DNA of 20,105 nucleotides from JASEHD01 sp964471945 (GCA_964471945.1 CAYYIJ010000041.1:1-20105); one strand, 5' to 3'. Positions 6,206 to 14,635 are shown, numbered from the stretch's first letter. Notes: generated from the letters alone by a model not told the origin. Numbers and translations are program-made.

Positions 6206-7978
6206 CTATAATTGTTCAAGTTCTTCCTCAAGCAATTGTTTCTCATACAAATCAGCATAGATGCCACCGAGCGCTACTAACTCATCATGATTGCCTCGCT
6301 CAACAATTTGTCCGTTATCGAGTACAACTATCATATCTGCATCCTTCACGGTTGAAATGCGATGACTGATTATAATGCTTGTGCGGTTTTCCATTACGGC
6401 GCGGAGACGCTTGAGAATTTCTTCCTCTGTATAAGTGTCCACTGCCGAAAGAGCATCATCGAGAATTAATATTTTAGGATTACGCATCACCGCGCGTGCG
6501 ATGCTTGTTCGCTGTTTCTGTCCGCCCGAAAGCGTGATGCCACGTTCGCCGAGTACCGTATCGTACTTATTTGGAAAATCTTTTACATCCTTGGCTATCT
6601 GTGAGATTTCCGCCGCACTGATTATACCCTCCACCGCTCCACCACTCCATTCATCCAATACTCCATACGATATATTTTCTTTCAGTGTATCCGAGAAAAG
6701 AAATGTTTCCTGTTGGACATAACCGATATTCGAGCGTAGAACCTCCAATGGAATTTTCTTGATGTCGATTTCATCAATTAAAAGTTCACCATCGGTCACA
6801 TCGTATAATCGAGGGATGAGATTGATGAGCGTTGATTTTCCTGAACCGGTGTATCCGACGATTGCTATGGTTGTTCCGTTGGGAATTTCCAGATTAATAT
6901 TTTTCAGTGTCGATGTAACAGCATTCTTATGTGTGAACGATACATTTTTAAACTCAATCCTTCCTTGAACATCTTTTATAGAATGAAGAGTGCTGCTTGA
7001 ATCCTGAATCTCAGGTTCTGTATCCATAATTTTCATCAAGCGCCCCATCGAAGCAGCGCCTTGCTGTAAAAGATTTGTAACCCAGCCGAATGCGATCATG
7101 GGCCATATTAATAGAGTAAGATAACCGAAGAATGCAGTCAGAGTTCCAATGGATATTTCGTTGTTGATAACTTTCAATCCGCCAACATATACTGTGATAA
7201 CGAGTGATGAACCGACAAGTAGGAACATCAGGGGCCAAAGTATCGATTGGATTTTAGCAAGAACAAGATTTTTCTTGAGATATTCCCAGCTTAATTTTTT
7301 AAAGCGATCAATCTCATATGCTTCACGAACGTATGCTTTCACGATACGAATGCCAGAGAGATTTTCTTGCGCACGTGTTGTGAGAAGTGAGAACTGCTCT
7401 TGTCGCTCTTGAAACTTTTTATGGATCTGTTTCCCTAATTTGTAAACAGCATACGAAACAAGCGGCATCGGAATGAGAGCGAAGAGAGTCAATTGCCAGT
7501 TTGTTAAGAACATCATTACGAGCACCATCGAAAGCGTCATGATCGTATCGCTGGGATACATGATGCCCGGACCGACAACGTTACGAACCGAGCTGATATC
7601 GTTCGTAGCATGAGCCATCAAATCGCCGGTCGGTGTGTTTTGATAATACGAAAGTGAAAGCTTTTGTATGTGCTTCAAGAAATCGTTCCGCAGATCGAAT
7701 TCGATGTGACGCGAGATTACGATAATTGTTTGACGTGTGAGATATGTGAAAATTCCGGCAAGAAGATTTAATCCAACAAGAGCAACAGCAAAAATGAGCA
7801 GACTTGTCCCGTCAATGTTTTTTGTTTCAAGTCCAATCTTTAGTTTATCGACTGCGTTTCCAACAATCCGAGGTTGAAACACTGTAAAGATATTGCTCAT
7901 CACTACGGTAAGGAGTCCCCACAATAGCGTTCGCTTGTATTTTTTTAGATATGGAAGTAAACGAAGTAATGGTTTCAT
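6206..7978 (-). CDS. ABC exporter half-transporter, TM287/BmrC-like subunit with degenerate Walker B
   Basis: A 590-residue exporter: an N-terminal six-helix membrane domain with the hallmark YYQNTPTGDLMAHATNDISS, then a nucleotide-binding domain with Walker A GYTGSGKST (about 374-382), canonical signature LSGGQKQ (about 482), Walker B ILILDDALSAVD (about 501-512) and IIISHRIS. The usual catalytic Glu after Walker B is Asp. The partner at 3941-5731 has Glu but a non-canonical signature. This complementary pattern is the one described for heterodimeric exporters with one degenerate and one hydrolytic ATP site. The gene is the first of the operon, and two palindromes lie upstream around a TATACT box. 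Such pumps move drugs, lipids or peptides; nothing nearby indicates which. Confidence 0.92.
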   Translation of the reverse strand: MKPLLRLLPYLKKYKRTLLWGLLTVVMSNIFTVFQPRIVGNAVDKLKIGLETKNIDGTSLLIFAVALVGLNLLAGIFTYLTRQTIIVISRHIEFDLRNDFLKHIQKLSLSYYQNTPTGDLMAHATNDISSVRNVVGPGIMYPSDTIMTLSMVLVMMFLTNWQLTLFALIPMPLVSYAVYKLGKQIHKKFQERQEQFSLLTTRAQENLSGIRIVKAYVREAYEIDRFKKLSWEYLKKNLVLAKIQSILWPLMFLLVGSSLVITVYVGGLKVINNEISIGTLTAFFGYLTLLIWPMIAFGWVTNLLQQGAASMGRLMKIMDTEPEIQDSSSTLHSIKDVQGRIEFKNVSFTHKNAVTSTLKNINLEIPNGTTIAIVGYTGSGKSTLINLIPRLYDVTDGELLIDEIDIKKIPLEVLRSNIGYVQQETFLFSDTLKENISYGVLDEWSGGAVEGIISAAEISQIAKDVKDFPNKYDTVLGERGITLSGGQKQRTSIARAVMRNPKILILDDALSAVDTYTEEEILKRLRAVMENRTSIIISHRISTVKDADMIVVLDNGQIVERGNHDELVALGGIYADLYEKQLLEEELEQL

Positions 7979-7991
7979 AAAAACTCGGATA

Positions 7992-8008
7992 AACCTTCCG
8001 AAGGTTCA
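7992..8008. repeat. palindrome copy 1, AACCTTCCGAAGGTTCA
   Basis: AACCTTC-C-GAAGGTT is a perfect 7+1+7 inverted repeat just upstream of the ABC operon. A second copy, differing only in the central base, lies at 8027-8043. It could be an operator site near the predicted transcription start or a dispersed palindromic repeat. Confidence 0.6.
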
Positions 8009-8026
8009 AGAGTATATAACAATGGC

Positions 8027-8043
8027 AACCTTCGGAAGGTTCA
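8027..8043. repeat. palindrome copy 2, AACCTTCGGAAGGTTCA
   Basis: The same 7+1+7 palindrome with the centre base changed from C to G, centred 35 bp from copy 1. On the minus strand it falls about where a -35 element would lie for the TATACT at 8016-8011, with copy 1 near the transcription start. The flanking TTCA is also shared. Confidence 0.6.
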
Positions 8044-8104
8044 GGTAGTAAGATACGAAACTATAACATTTATTTCATAGCTGTATCGAAACATAGTAAA
8101 ACTA

Positions 8105-8836
8105 TTAAAAATATGTTTCTACAAGCTTTGGAAGAATCTCACCCGACTTGCCTAAAATAACTTCATCGGCACCATAACTTAACTCAGTACGCTCGATGTT
8201 AATCTCTACAACATATGCTCCAGCACGCTTGGCAATCATCGGTAACGAAGCAGCCGGATAAACGATTGCAGATGTCCCAACTGCGAAAAACACTTCTGCT
8301 TGTTCAGATACACATTCACTTGCATTCCACTGGTCCAATGGGAGGAACTCGCCAAACCATACAACATCAGGGCGTATTAATCCGCCGCAGCTACAATGTG
8401 GCAATTGTTCACTCTCGTTTGTTTCTAGATTTGAAAAATCATTCTTACACTTAATGCAGTAATTTCTCTCAATGTTTCCGTGTAATTCAAAGACTTTTTT
8501 ATTACCAGCGCGGCGATGAAGATTATCAACGTTCTGTGTAATCACAGCAAAGTTTTTATGATGTTGTTCCATTTCTACTAAAGCATAATGCCCCAGATTA
8601 GGTTGTATTTTAGAAATGATCTGTCGTCGATAATGATACCATTCCCAGACCAATTCGGGGTTTCGCATGAAAGCATCGAAATTAGCCAATTCTTCTGGAC
8701 GGAACTTCTTCCACAGTCCACCTTCGCCGCGGAAGGTCGGCACGCCACTTTCTGCTGAAATTCCAGCACCTGTAAAAACGGCAACATTCTGGGCATGCTT
8801 TAATTTTGTTATTAGTTGTTCTGAAAACATGTTCAT
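8105..8836 (-). CDS. cobB: NAD-dependent protein deacylase, sirtuin (CobB-like, class III features)
   Basis: Sirtuins remove acyl groups from lysine using NAD+, giving nicotinamide and O-acyl-ADP-ribose. The 243-residue protein has the NAD-binding GAGISAESGVPTFR (23-36), TQNVDNLH (100-107), catalytic His119 in ELHGN, a zinc site C127/C130/C148/C150, and late VGTSAIVYPAA. Tyr67 and Arg70 (WYHYRR) form the YxxR pair that in class III sirtuins such as SIRT5 and E. coli CobB binds succinyl or malonyl groups, so desuccinylase activity is plausible. The start is set at the ATG at 8836, which overlaps the acylase stop as ATGA. An in-frame ATG at 8863 would overlap that gene by 31 nt, and an ATG at 8830 is also possible. 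Confidence 0.93.
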   Translation of the reverse strand: MNMFSEQLITKLKHAQNVAVFTGAGISAESGVPTFRGEGGLWKKFRPEELANFDAFMRNPELVWEWYHYRRQIISKIQPNLGHYALVEMEQHHKNFAVITQNVDNLHRRAGNKKVFELHGNIERNYCIKCKNDFSNLETNESEQLPHCSCGGLIRPDVVWFGEFLPLDQWNASECVSEQAEVFFAVGTSAIVYPAASLPMIAKRAGAYVVEINIERTELSYGADEVILGKSGEILPKLVETYF

Positions 8837-11256
8837 TCTGGTTTCAATACAAGATGGTCCCATTTCTGTTTTTTTATTTCGTTCCAGTCAATTGTAACCG
8901 TACGATATCCGCCATTAAGCCAAAGCAAAACTTGGTCATCATAATGTTTGTTCATTGGTTGACCCGATTGTCCTAACGTAAGAACATTGTATGCTGTTTT
9001 TGGATGAGAAAGGTCCACAATCTGACGCGCTGAAGGTGCGGCAAACAAGCGGAACGGTTTTGTTAAATTAAAAGCACCCTTACACACCGTTTGTTCACTA
9101 CCCCCAATAGGAAATGGTCCAACATTGAAAACTTTATCCAGCGGTTTACCCACACCTAAGGGATGTTCAAATATAACTTGATGTATAATTCCCCACTGCC
9201 AGGTTTTCATTTCACCTCCAAAAGTTGATTGCAATTCATCTACTGCTTCATGAAAACTTTTTCTGATAATCATATCTTTCGTCTCGATCGTATCGGTTCC
9301 AACATCATCGAACCATGAAGAATTATCTTTTTTAAGTAATTCGTTTGTTACTCGATAGATAACATTTAGAGGATAAATAAAATTATCTAACAATTCTTCT
9401 CCTAATTCATCCCTGTAGAGATTATGAATTAAACGTACAAAATATTTATTTATTATTGTTGATGCAATATCAGATGGAGTACAACGAAAATTCCAGTTAC
9501 GGAGGTACACGAGGGCTGCATTAATTTTGGGGTCTTGTGTCGAATCTGAGTTGATTACATTCAAAACCTGTTTTGTTAAATCCATACAATAATATGAAAC
9601 AACATCTTGCTGGAATTGTTGAAAATCATTTGAAGATAATTTCTCCAACGAAAGCAGATCACGAATCCGATTATAACGGGAACCCGACTCCCATAGAGTT
9701 GAGATATAGTATTGAATAGAAATATTCTCGATTTTTTGATTAGCCGATATAATAAATCCGTCGATGGGATTCCATTCTTTTGGCAACTTATCGAACGAGA
9801 TATATCCTTTCCATTCGTCATTACCATCCCATCCGTTCAGAGGTAATGTTCCTATGTGGTTTCCCCGAACGGGAATTCTTCCGGCAAGCCAATATCCAAT
9901 GTTTCCACTTACATCAGCGTACACCACATTTTGCCCAGGAACAGTCAGTTGCTTCAGACCTTCTTCAAACTCGAAAGCATTTTGTGCTCTGTTTAAACGA
10001 TAAAAACAGAGAATTTCATCACTTATATCAAAACCTGTCCACCTCATTGAGATCGTTTGAAAAGTGTCGACCAAACCTGTTTTATGCTCGATAGTTGGAT
10101 GAACATCTGTAATGATCGGGCCATGATGGGTTGTTAGCACTTTGATGACAGTGCTGTCGGAGCTGCCAATATAAATGACTTCTTCTCGAGTTTGTATAGG
10201 CAGGATTGTATTTCTGAAAAGATAAGTATCCGTTTCGGTTAAACCAGTTCTCTCAATAAAAAAATCAGTATCATCTACCATTGCATTAGTGAATCCCCAC
10301 GCTATCGAATCATTATGTCCAATGACAACAAGAGGGGCGCCGGGAATTGTAACACCCGCAACATTCCATCCTGGCGCTGTCAGGTGAGCTTCATACCATT
10401 TTGCCGGAGTTGAAACGATTAAATGAGGATCAGTTGCAAGGATTGGTTTTCCGCTCAATGATTTTGATGAATTAATTACCCATGCATTACTTCCTGATGC
10501 AAAGGGTCCTTTATTAAAAAATTCTCGATAACTTCTAACCGTCTTAAGATAATCACGAACATCATTTACTGCAAAAGGTTTATGCAGCATGGCTTTTGAG
10601 GAGCTTCGAGACTCAGAAGAGCTGAGGAAAATTTGTTGAAATTTTTCGGGGGGAATGTTTTTCGCAATCTCACCATACATTAAATCAACCCACCAAGCAA
10701 AATTTAGCTCCCAAGCGAGCAATCTTGATACAAGAAGAGTGTGTTGAGGTTTCCACGGCTCCGGTTCGTAATTAAGTATATCAAACTCGACGGGGTACTT
10801 ACCTTTGTTAGTAAAAATAAAAGTATTGACTCCTTGTGTGTAATCGTTAAGCAAGCGTCGCGAAGTGGGATGCGAATATTTATACAAGGACTCGGCGATA
10901 ATGGAAAAACCTAATGTCCGCAACAGCTTATCGAATTTAACAGTCGCTGTGTCGAAGATTTCTGAAAGTCTGCCCTGTCCTGCTCGCCGTGTTAGATCCA
11001 TCTGCCATAATCTGTCTTGAGCATGAACATAACCAACCGCAAACATCAAATCGTGCTCGTTGCGGGCTGAAATATGCGGAACTCCATAATCATCCCGATA
11101 GATTTCTACTTTCGCTTGTAATGCCGGAAGAGCAACTTCACCTTTTGTAACAGGAAAAGATTTCGTAACGAGGTGATATAAGAAAATTACAATTGCGATT
11201 AGGATAACAAACGATGTAGCTCCTAATCCAATTGTTATTTTAGTAAACTTATTCAT
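8833..11256 (-). CDS. penicillin acylase family Ntn hydrolase
   Basis: This family makes a single precursor that cuts itself at an internal Ser, which becomes the N-terminal nucleophile of the beta chain; members hydrolyse amides such as penicillins, acyl-homoserine lactones and other N-acyl compounds. The 807-residue protein starts with an uncleaved-looking hydrophobic segment (residues 9-30), then VEIYRDDYGVPHISARNEHD, a family hallmark. The nucleophile motif GSNAWVI places catalytic Ser256 after Gly255. Other family blocks are KPILATDPHL, AWGFTNAMVDDTDFF and NIGYWLAGRIPVR. The start is the ATG at 11256 (MNKFTKITIG); the longer GTG at 11277 lies inside the upstream terminator hairpin and is unlikely. 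It is exported or anchored in the inner membrane. The stop overlaps the sirtuin start. The substrate cannot be told from sequence. Confidence 0.93.
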   Translation of the reverse strand: MNKFTKITIGLGATSFVILIAIVIFLYHLVTKSFPVTKGEVALPALQAKVEIYRDDYGVPHISARNEHDLMFAVGYVHAQDRLWQMDLTRRAGQGRLSEIFDTATVKFDKLLRTLGFSIIAESLYKYSHPTSRRLLNDYTQGVNTFIFTNKGKYPVEFDILNYEPEPWKPQHTLLVSRLLAWELNFAWWVDLMYGEIAKNIPPEKFQQIFLSSSESRSSSKAMLHKPFAVNDVRDYLKTVRSYREFFNKGPFASGSNAWVINSSKSLSGKPILATDPHLIVSTPAKWYEAHLTAPGWNVAGVTIPGAPLVVIGHNDSIAWGFTNAMVDDTDFFIERTGLTETDTYLFRNTILPIQTREEVIYIGSSDSTVIKVLTTHHGPIITDVHPTIEHKTGLVDTFQTISMRWTGFDISDEILCFYRLNRAQNAFEFEEGLKQLTVPGQNVVYADVSGNIGYWLAGRIPVRGNHIGTLPLNGWDGNDEWKGYISFDKLPKEWNPIDGFIISANQKIENISIQYYISTLWESGSRYNRIRDLLSLEKLSSNDFQQFQQDVVSYYCMDLTKQVLNVINSDSTQDPKINAALVYLRNWNFRCTPSDIASTIINKYFVRLIHNLYRDELGEELLDNFIYPLNVIYRVTNELLKKDNSSWFDDVGTDTIETKDMIIRKSFHEAVDELQSTFGGEMKTWQWGIIHQVIFEHPLGVGKPLDKVFNVGPFPIGGSEQTVCKGAFNLTKPFRLFAAPSARQIVDLSHPKTAYNVLTLGQSGQPMNKHYDDQVLLWLNGGYRTVTIDWNEIKKQKWDHLVLKPE

Positions 11257-11263
11257 ATCAAAT

Positions 11264-11297
11264 AAAAATCCCGTCACGCATTTTAACGAGACGGGAT
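11264..11297 (-). terminator. intrinsic terminator after the outer-membrane barrel gene
   Basis: On the minus strand ATCCCGTC (11297-11290) pairs with GACGGGAT (11275-11268), an 8-bp stem with a 14-nt loop, followed at once by a TTTTT tract (11268-11264). It ends the lipoprotein/barrel transcript and overlaps the region just before the acylase gene. Confidence 0.75.
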
Positions 11298-11330
11298 AAT
11301 ATAATCGTTTGAGAAAACTATCGCAATAAT

Positions 11331-12635
11331 TTAAAACCGATAGGAAAGGGTAGCAATTAAATTGTGTGTATGAATTTTCTCAGAAGGATCTGCATAATTT
11401 ACGATATGATCTGTCTCCCAAAATCCATATGCATAACCGATATCAAACTTAACCGAATTTTCGACAATCCATCCTAAACCCCCTGTGATAAATTTTTTGG
11501 CATTAGGAGCAGAATCAAACCGATAAGGAGATGGTAAATATGCAAAACCTGCCCGTAGCTGGAGATCGTTTTCTGTGAGCGATAATTCCGAGCCAATTCG
11601 AACATTCATTGTTTCCGTCATATCTTCTTTGATTACGCTGTTTTCATCAAGTAAACTTGCGTATGTATTTCGAAATTCCATTTGAGTCCAATCTGTATAT
11701 TCGATATCGCCCGATAACATCAGATCTCCAAATAAATAAGAAATACCGCCGCTAAACACAAAAGGAGAAACAACATCGAATTCAGAAGTACCGTATAATG
11801 GATCAAAATATTTTGTACCTCTATCATTTTCTTTCACCCAATCATCGACATAATCTTCTCTTAGAGTTAAATATGTTGGTAACTTAACATTTACTCCTAT
11901 TCTACCTTTGTGGTTTCGGAATACTTGTTGAATGCCAATTCGTGCTGCAAAGCCTCCTATGTCTTCGTCAATCGTTAACTTATGATTCCAATTATTTAAA
12001 GTATCGGGATAGGAATTCCGATCATCTATTTCATTATAATTCCTATTATAATTATAAGAACCTGAAATAAAATTAACAGAAGCACCAATGAACAATCCCT
12101 TCACTGCTTCGATAGCACCGCCGACAATCCAATTATTCATACCGCCACTCTCAAAAATTTTTGCTTCTAATAGAGAATTGTCCGGAAACAATCCTGAGTT
12201 ATCCTTATATCTGCCTTGGAATCCTAATGCACTCGTAAAATTAGATTGCCGTCCATATCCGATTGCAAAAACAAGACTACCTCGCCGCACCGGGAAAGGA
12301 TAGACAATACCCAAGCTATTTATATTTGTTCCACTGTTTGAGAAAGATTCTTTAGTCCCAAATAATGTACTTGTGTTGTTATATGATATGTGAGATAACC
12401 CCATCGAGAATTCATTTGAAGGTACTCGTCCAAGTCCCGCAGGATTCCAATAAACAGCAGAAAAATCATTTGAGATACTTGTGTAAGCTGTACCCATCCC
12501 CAGTGATCTAGCGCTGAAGCCTAAGCCGTGATATGATAAACGATAGGCATCTTCCATATTCTGGGCAAATGCTCCATTTGAAAAAATAAAAACAATAACA
12601 AATATAAATAATAATGTTCCAATGAAATTTTTCAT
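11331..12635 (-). CDS. outer-membrane beta-barrel, PorV/OmpP1-FadL superfamily
   Basis: The 434-residue protein has a signal peptide (MKNFIGTLLFIFVIVFIFSN, ending GAFA-Q). The mature N-terminus carries the signature of the FadL/PorV superfamily: GFSARSLGMGTAYTSISNDF, then SAVYWNPAGLG. The rest alternates amphipathic strands (VFAIGYGRQS; ADIEYTDWTQ-like turns) and ends with IATLSYRF, an aromatic C-terminal residue typical of barrels inserted by the BAM complex. In Bacteroidota, PorV-like proteins serve type IX secretion, while FadL proteins take up hydrophobic substrates; sequence alone does not separate these, and no other type IX gene is seen here. The gene lies 23 nt after the lipoprotein gene, with AAGG before the ATG, and ends at the hairpin terminator. 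Confidence 0.85.
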   Translation of the reverse strand: MKNFIGTLLFIFVIVFIFSNGAFAQNMEDAYRLSYHGLGFSARSLGMGTAYTSISNDFSAVYWNPAGLGRVPSNEFSMGLSHISYNNTSTLFGTKESFSNSGTNINSLGIVYPFPVRRGSLVFAIGYGRQSNFTSALGFQGRYKDNSGLFPDNSLLEAKIFESGGMNNWIVGGAIEAVKGLFIGASVNFISGSYNYNRNYNEIDDRNSYPDTLNNWNHKLTIDEDIGGFAARIGIQQVFRNHKGRIGVNVKLPTYLTLREDYVDDWVKENDRGTKYFDPLYGTSEFDVVSPFVFSGGISYLFGDLMLSGDIEYTDWTQMEFRNTYASLLDENSVIKEDMTETMNVRIGSELSLTENDLQLRAGFAYLPSPYRFDSAPNAKKFITGGLGWIVENSVKFDIGYAYGFWETDHIVNYADPSEKIHTHNLIATLSYRF

Positions 12636-12658
12636 TATTCAATACCTTATGTATAAAA

Positions 12659-13594
12659 TTAATCTTGTTTACGATCTCTTGAACTACCACCGCTTCGTGT
12701 ATTTCCATCATTCCGCCGTGATCCCTCGTTTGAAGATGGCGGTGAACTCCTCTGCGGAGGTGGCGGCGAATAAGTTGGTGTATTACCTCTATCATCACGC
12801 GGTGGTGGATTATAAACGGGTTGTGGATTTTGATTCCCCTGTGGTGGTTGATGTTGTGGTTGAGCGTCTCGTCTTCGCTCGGTGTTTCGCATATTACCTT
12901 CACGTGTACCCGAGCTGCGTGTAGTTCGCTCATTGCTTCGGCTGTCACGCCGCGTAACTCCTCGCTCAGCTCCGCTTCGTCGTGTGTTTTCTTTTACAGA
13001 CGAGCCCTTATTTGGAGATCCACCTGATGGGGGCGCACCTAAACTTGCACCCGTCGGTAGATCGTATCGATTACCGCCAACATTTTGTATTTCATAGTTA
13101 TTGCCGGACCTTTCACGCTCGTTCCCACCTGCACGAATCGCACCATCATGTCTTCTACTATAGTTTCCAGTTCCACTGTATCCATAATAGTAATATGGTT
13201 GATAATAATAGTAGGGTGGATAGTAGTAATATGGTGAATAAGAATAATACGGATAATATGAACCATATCGCCAGGAATAATCGTAAAACCATGGATTTGA
13301 GTAAGCCATGCTAAATGCCATCGAGGGCCAATAAGAAGATGGATAGTAGTATGAAAATCCTACTCGCGGACGATAATAATCATCGCAGCAATCTGAACGC
13401 TCGCTGTATGTATATTCTTTCTCCTCTTCATCATCAGCATAAACATCTTCATCCTGCTTTTCTGAGGTTGTATATTCTTCCTCTATCATAGGCTCGTCAT
13501 TGATTGTTCTTAGCTGTGTATAGCAGCCGGAAAAAAGTATAAGGAAAATTCCGAGAATCCCGATACTTACTGAAATAAATATTTTAGTTTTCAT
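12659..13594 (-). CDS. Tyr-rich lipoprotein with a basic low-complexity tail
   Basis: A 311-residue product starting at the ATG at 13594, which has AGGTG upstream. A lipobox LFSGC ends the signal peptide, so Cys24 would be lipidated. An acidic segment follows (EEEYTTSEKQDEDVYADDEEE), then CCDDYYRPRVGFSYYYPSSY, SMAYSNPWFYDYSW, and a run of Pro-Tyr blocks of the PYYYY type (13190-13265). The last 130 residues are rich in Arg, Ser, Gly, Asn and Pro without hydrophobic core, so they are probably disordered. Similar Tyr-rich exported proteins are frequent in the FCB group and have no assigned function. A longer frame to 13651 adds 19 residues that would spoil the signal peptide. A possible promoter TTGCAA-17-TATTAT (13639-13611) is very close to the start. 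It is co-transcribed with the barrel gene. Confidence 0.75.
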   Translation of the reverse strand: MKTKIFISVSIGILGIFLILFSGCYTQLRTINDEPMIEEEYTTSEKQDEDVYADDEEEKEYTYSERSDCCDDYYRPRVGFSYYYPSSYWPSMAFSMAYSNPWFYDYSWRYGSYYPYYSYSPYYYYPPYYYYQPYYYYGYSGTGNYSRRHDGAIRAGGNERERSGNNYEIQNVGGNRYDLPTGASLGAPPSGGSPNKGSSVKENTRRSGAERGVTRRDSRSNERTTRSSGTREGNMRNTERRRDAQPQHQPPQGNQNPQPVYNPPPRDDRGNTPTYSPPPPQRSSPPSSNEGSRRNDGNTRSGGSSRDRKQD

Positions 13595-13788
13595 AAAACA
13601 CCTGCTTATAATAATAGTGAACAGAAAAATTCTTTGCAATATAGATGCCACAAAAGAACTATGGCTACTTTTAATTTAATGAGATATTATCAAGAAAACA
13701 AGACTTTTTAGAAATATTTAGGAAAATCACTCCAGTCGTGTTGAATTATTAAGACAGAAATCACCTAAAACGTTCTAAATTAAGAACA

Positions 13789-14541
13789 TTATAACGATTG
13801 AATATATTCAATCATCATAGCTCGGTTACTAAAAGTATCACGTTTCTGGTTTTTTAATATATCTTTAAAATTCAATCCAATCGAAAACCCTTTTCCGACG
13901 GAAATTCGCCCACCACCATTTAAATACCCCCTGCCTTTTCCTAACGTCTTACTATCATTCAAACCAAAATTATATTCGACAAGGATTGAGATATTGGGAC
14001 CTACCGATTTTTCTGTACCGATAAATAAATTTGGGTCTTTATCTCCATCGCCGTACTCAAGACTGTAATTGATACCGCCGTGAATACTAAAGTTGCCGAG
14101 CAATCGATAGTTCTTACTTGCAGCAGCATAGAAACCAGTGGATTTTATTGAATAGCGGTTTAAATCTTTATCGTAATATTCATTTCCCTGTGTATCAAAA
14201 CCTATCGCTATGGCGGGTAATATGTGTGTTTCATTTATGATCCTCAATCGTATTTGAATACCGGGGATTGAATTCCATTTCGGTTTTTCGCTTCCAATAA
14301 TGTTTGCCCCGCCATATGAAATGCCAAACAGCAAATAATCAAACGCTCCGATTGATACCGCGCTCAATAAGCCACCGTCTTGAAAAAAAATCATATCTAA
14401 AGCAAAATCTCCATGTGGAATCATGCCTGCTGTTGGGATATCGATTAAGTAGCGTGGTTCATATTTTGCCGTTGAACCTGCCGAGCCTTGCGACATTGAT
14501 TGAGAAATAATAAAAATATATAACATTAAAAGACGTTTCAT
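13789..14541 (-). CDS. exported beta-barrel-like outer-membrane protein
   Basis: The start is set at an ATG at 14541 that gives a signal peptide (MKRLLMLYIFIISQSMSQG) and a 250-residue protein; the frame is open 40 codons further up but that stretch contains the divergent promoters. After the signal comes YLIDIPTAGMIPHGDFALDM, then alternating amphipathic strands with glycine turns (GAFDYLLFGISYGGANIIG; IRLRIINETHILPAIAIGFD; FSIHGGINYSLEYGDGD; FSIGLNFKDILK). This pattern fits a 10-12-stranded barrel of the kind annotated as YjbH-like or hypothetical in FCB genomes. The C-terminus (MMIEYIQSL) lacks the usual terminal aromatic. No partner gene in an operon is seen. The function is unknown. Confidence 0.7.
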   Translation of the reverse strand: MKRLLMLYIFIISQSMSQGSAGSTAKYEPRYLIDIPTAGMIPHGDFALDMIFFQDGGLLSAVSIGAFDYLLFGISYGGANIIGSEKPKWNSIPGIQIRLRIINETHILPAIAIGFDTQGNEYYDKDLNRYSIKSTGFYAAASKNYRLLGNFSIHGGINYSLEYGDGDKDPNLFIGTEKSVGPNISILVEYNFGLNDSKTLGKGRGYLNGGGRISVGKGFSIGLNFKDILKNQKRDTFSNRAMMIEYIQSL

Positions 14542-14548
14542 TACTATG

Positions 14549-14577
14549 AATATAATAATGTACTGCTCGAATATCAA
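14549..14577 (-). promoter_or_regulatory. candidate promoter TTGATA-17-TATATT for the barrel gene
   Basis: TTGATA (14577-14572) and TATATT (14554-14549) are separated by exactly 17 nt. The predicted start of transcription would fall at or next to the ATG at 14541, so the mRNA could be leaderless. AT-rich sequence gives chance hits, so the call is tentative. Confidence 0.35.
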
Positions 14578-14578
14578 C

Positions 14579-14607
14579 TTGACCGTTTTCGTAAACTTCA
14601 TTATACT
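14579..14607 (+). promoter_or_regulatory. candidate promoter TTGACC-17-TATACT for the phosphoesterase gene
   Basis: TTGACC (14579-14584), a 17-nt spacer and TATACT (14602-14607) closely match the sigma-70 consensus. Transcription would start near 14614, leaving about 22 nt before the ATG at 14636. Its -35 box lies 1 bp from the -35 of the divergent candidate promoter. Confidence 0.6.
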
Positions 14608-14635
14608 ATAAATCATTGGCTGCCCTAACAACAAA

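Noticed and set aside
11257..11277. GTG start at 11277 for the acylase
   Set aside because: It falls within the terminator stem of the upstream operon; the ATG at 11256 gives a normal N-terminal hydrophobic segment.
12508..12948. Open frame of 146 codons inside the lipoprotein/barrel region, minus strand
   Set aside because: It overlaps two well-supported genes in another frame and its His/Arg-rich product reflects the low-complexity codons of the lipoprotein tail.
13190..13265. Repetitive DNA that could look like a tandem-repeat or CRISPR-like array
   Set aside because: The repeats are Pro-Tyr codons within the lipoprotein gene, irregular in length and without spacers.
13595..13651. Longer N-terminus of the lipoprotein
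   Set aside because: The ATG at 13594 has a ribosome site and yields a clean signal peptide with lipobox; the extra 19 residues would put a second hydrophobic stretch in front.
13772..13787. Hairpin GTTCT-AAATTA-AGAAC after the barrel gene
   Set aside because: The stem is only 5 bp and AT-rich with no T-tract, too weak to call a terminator.
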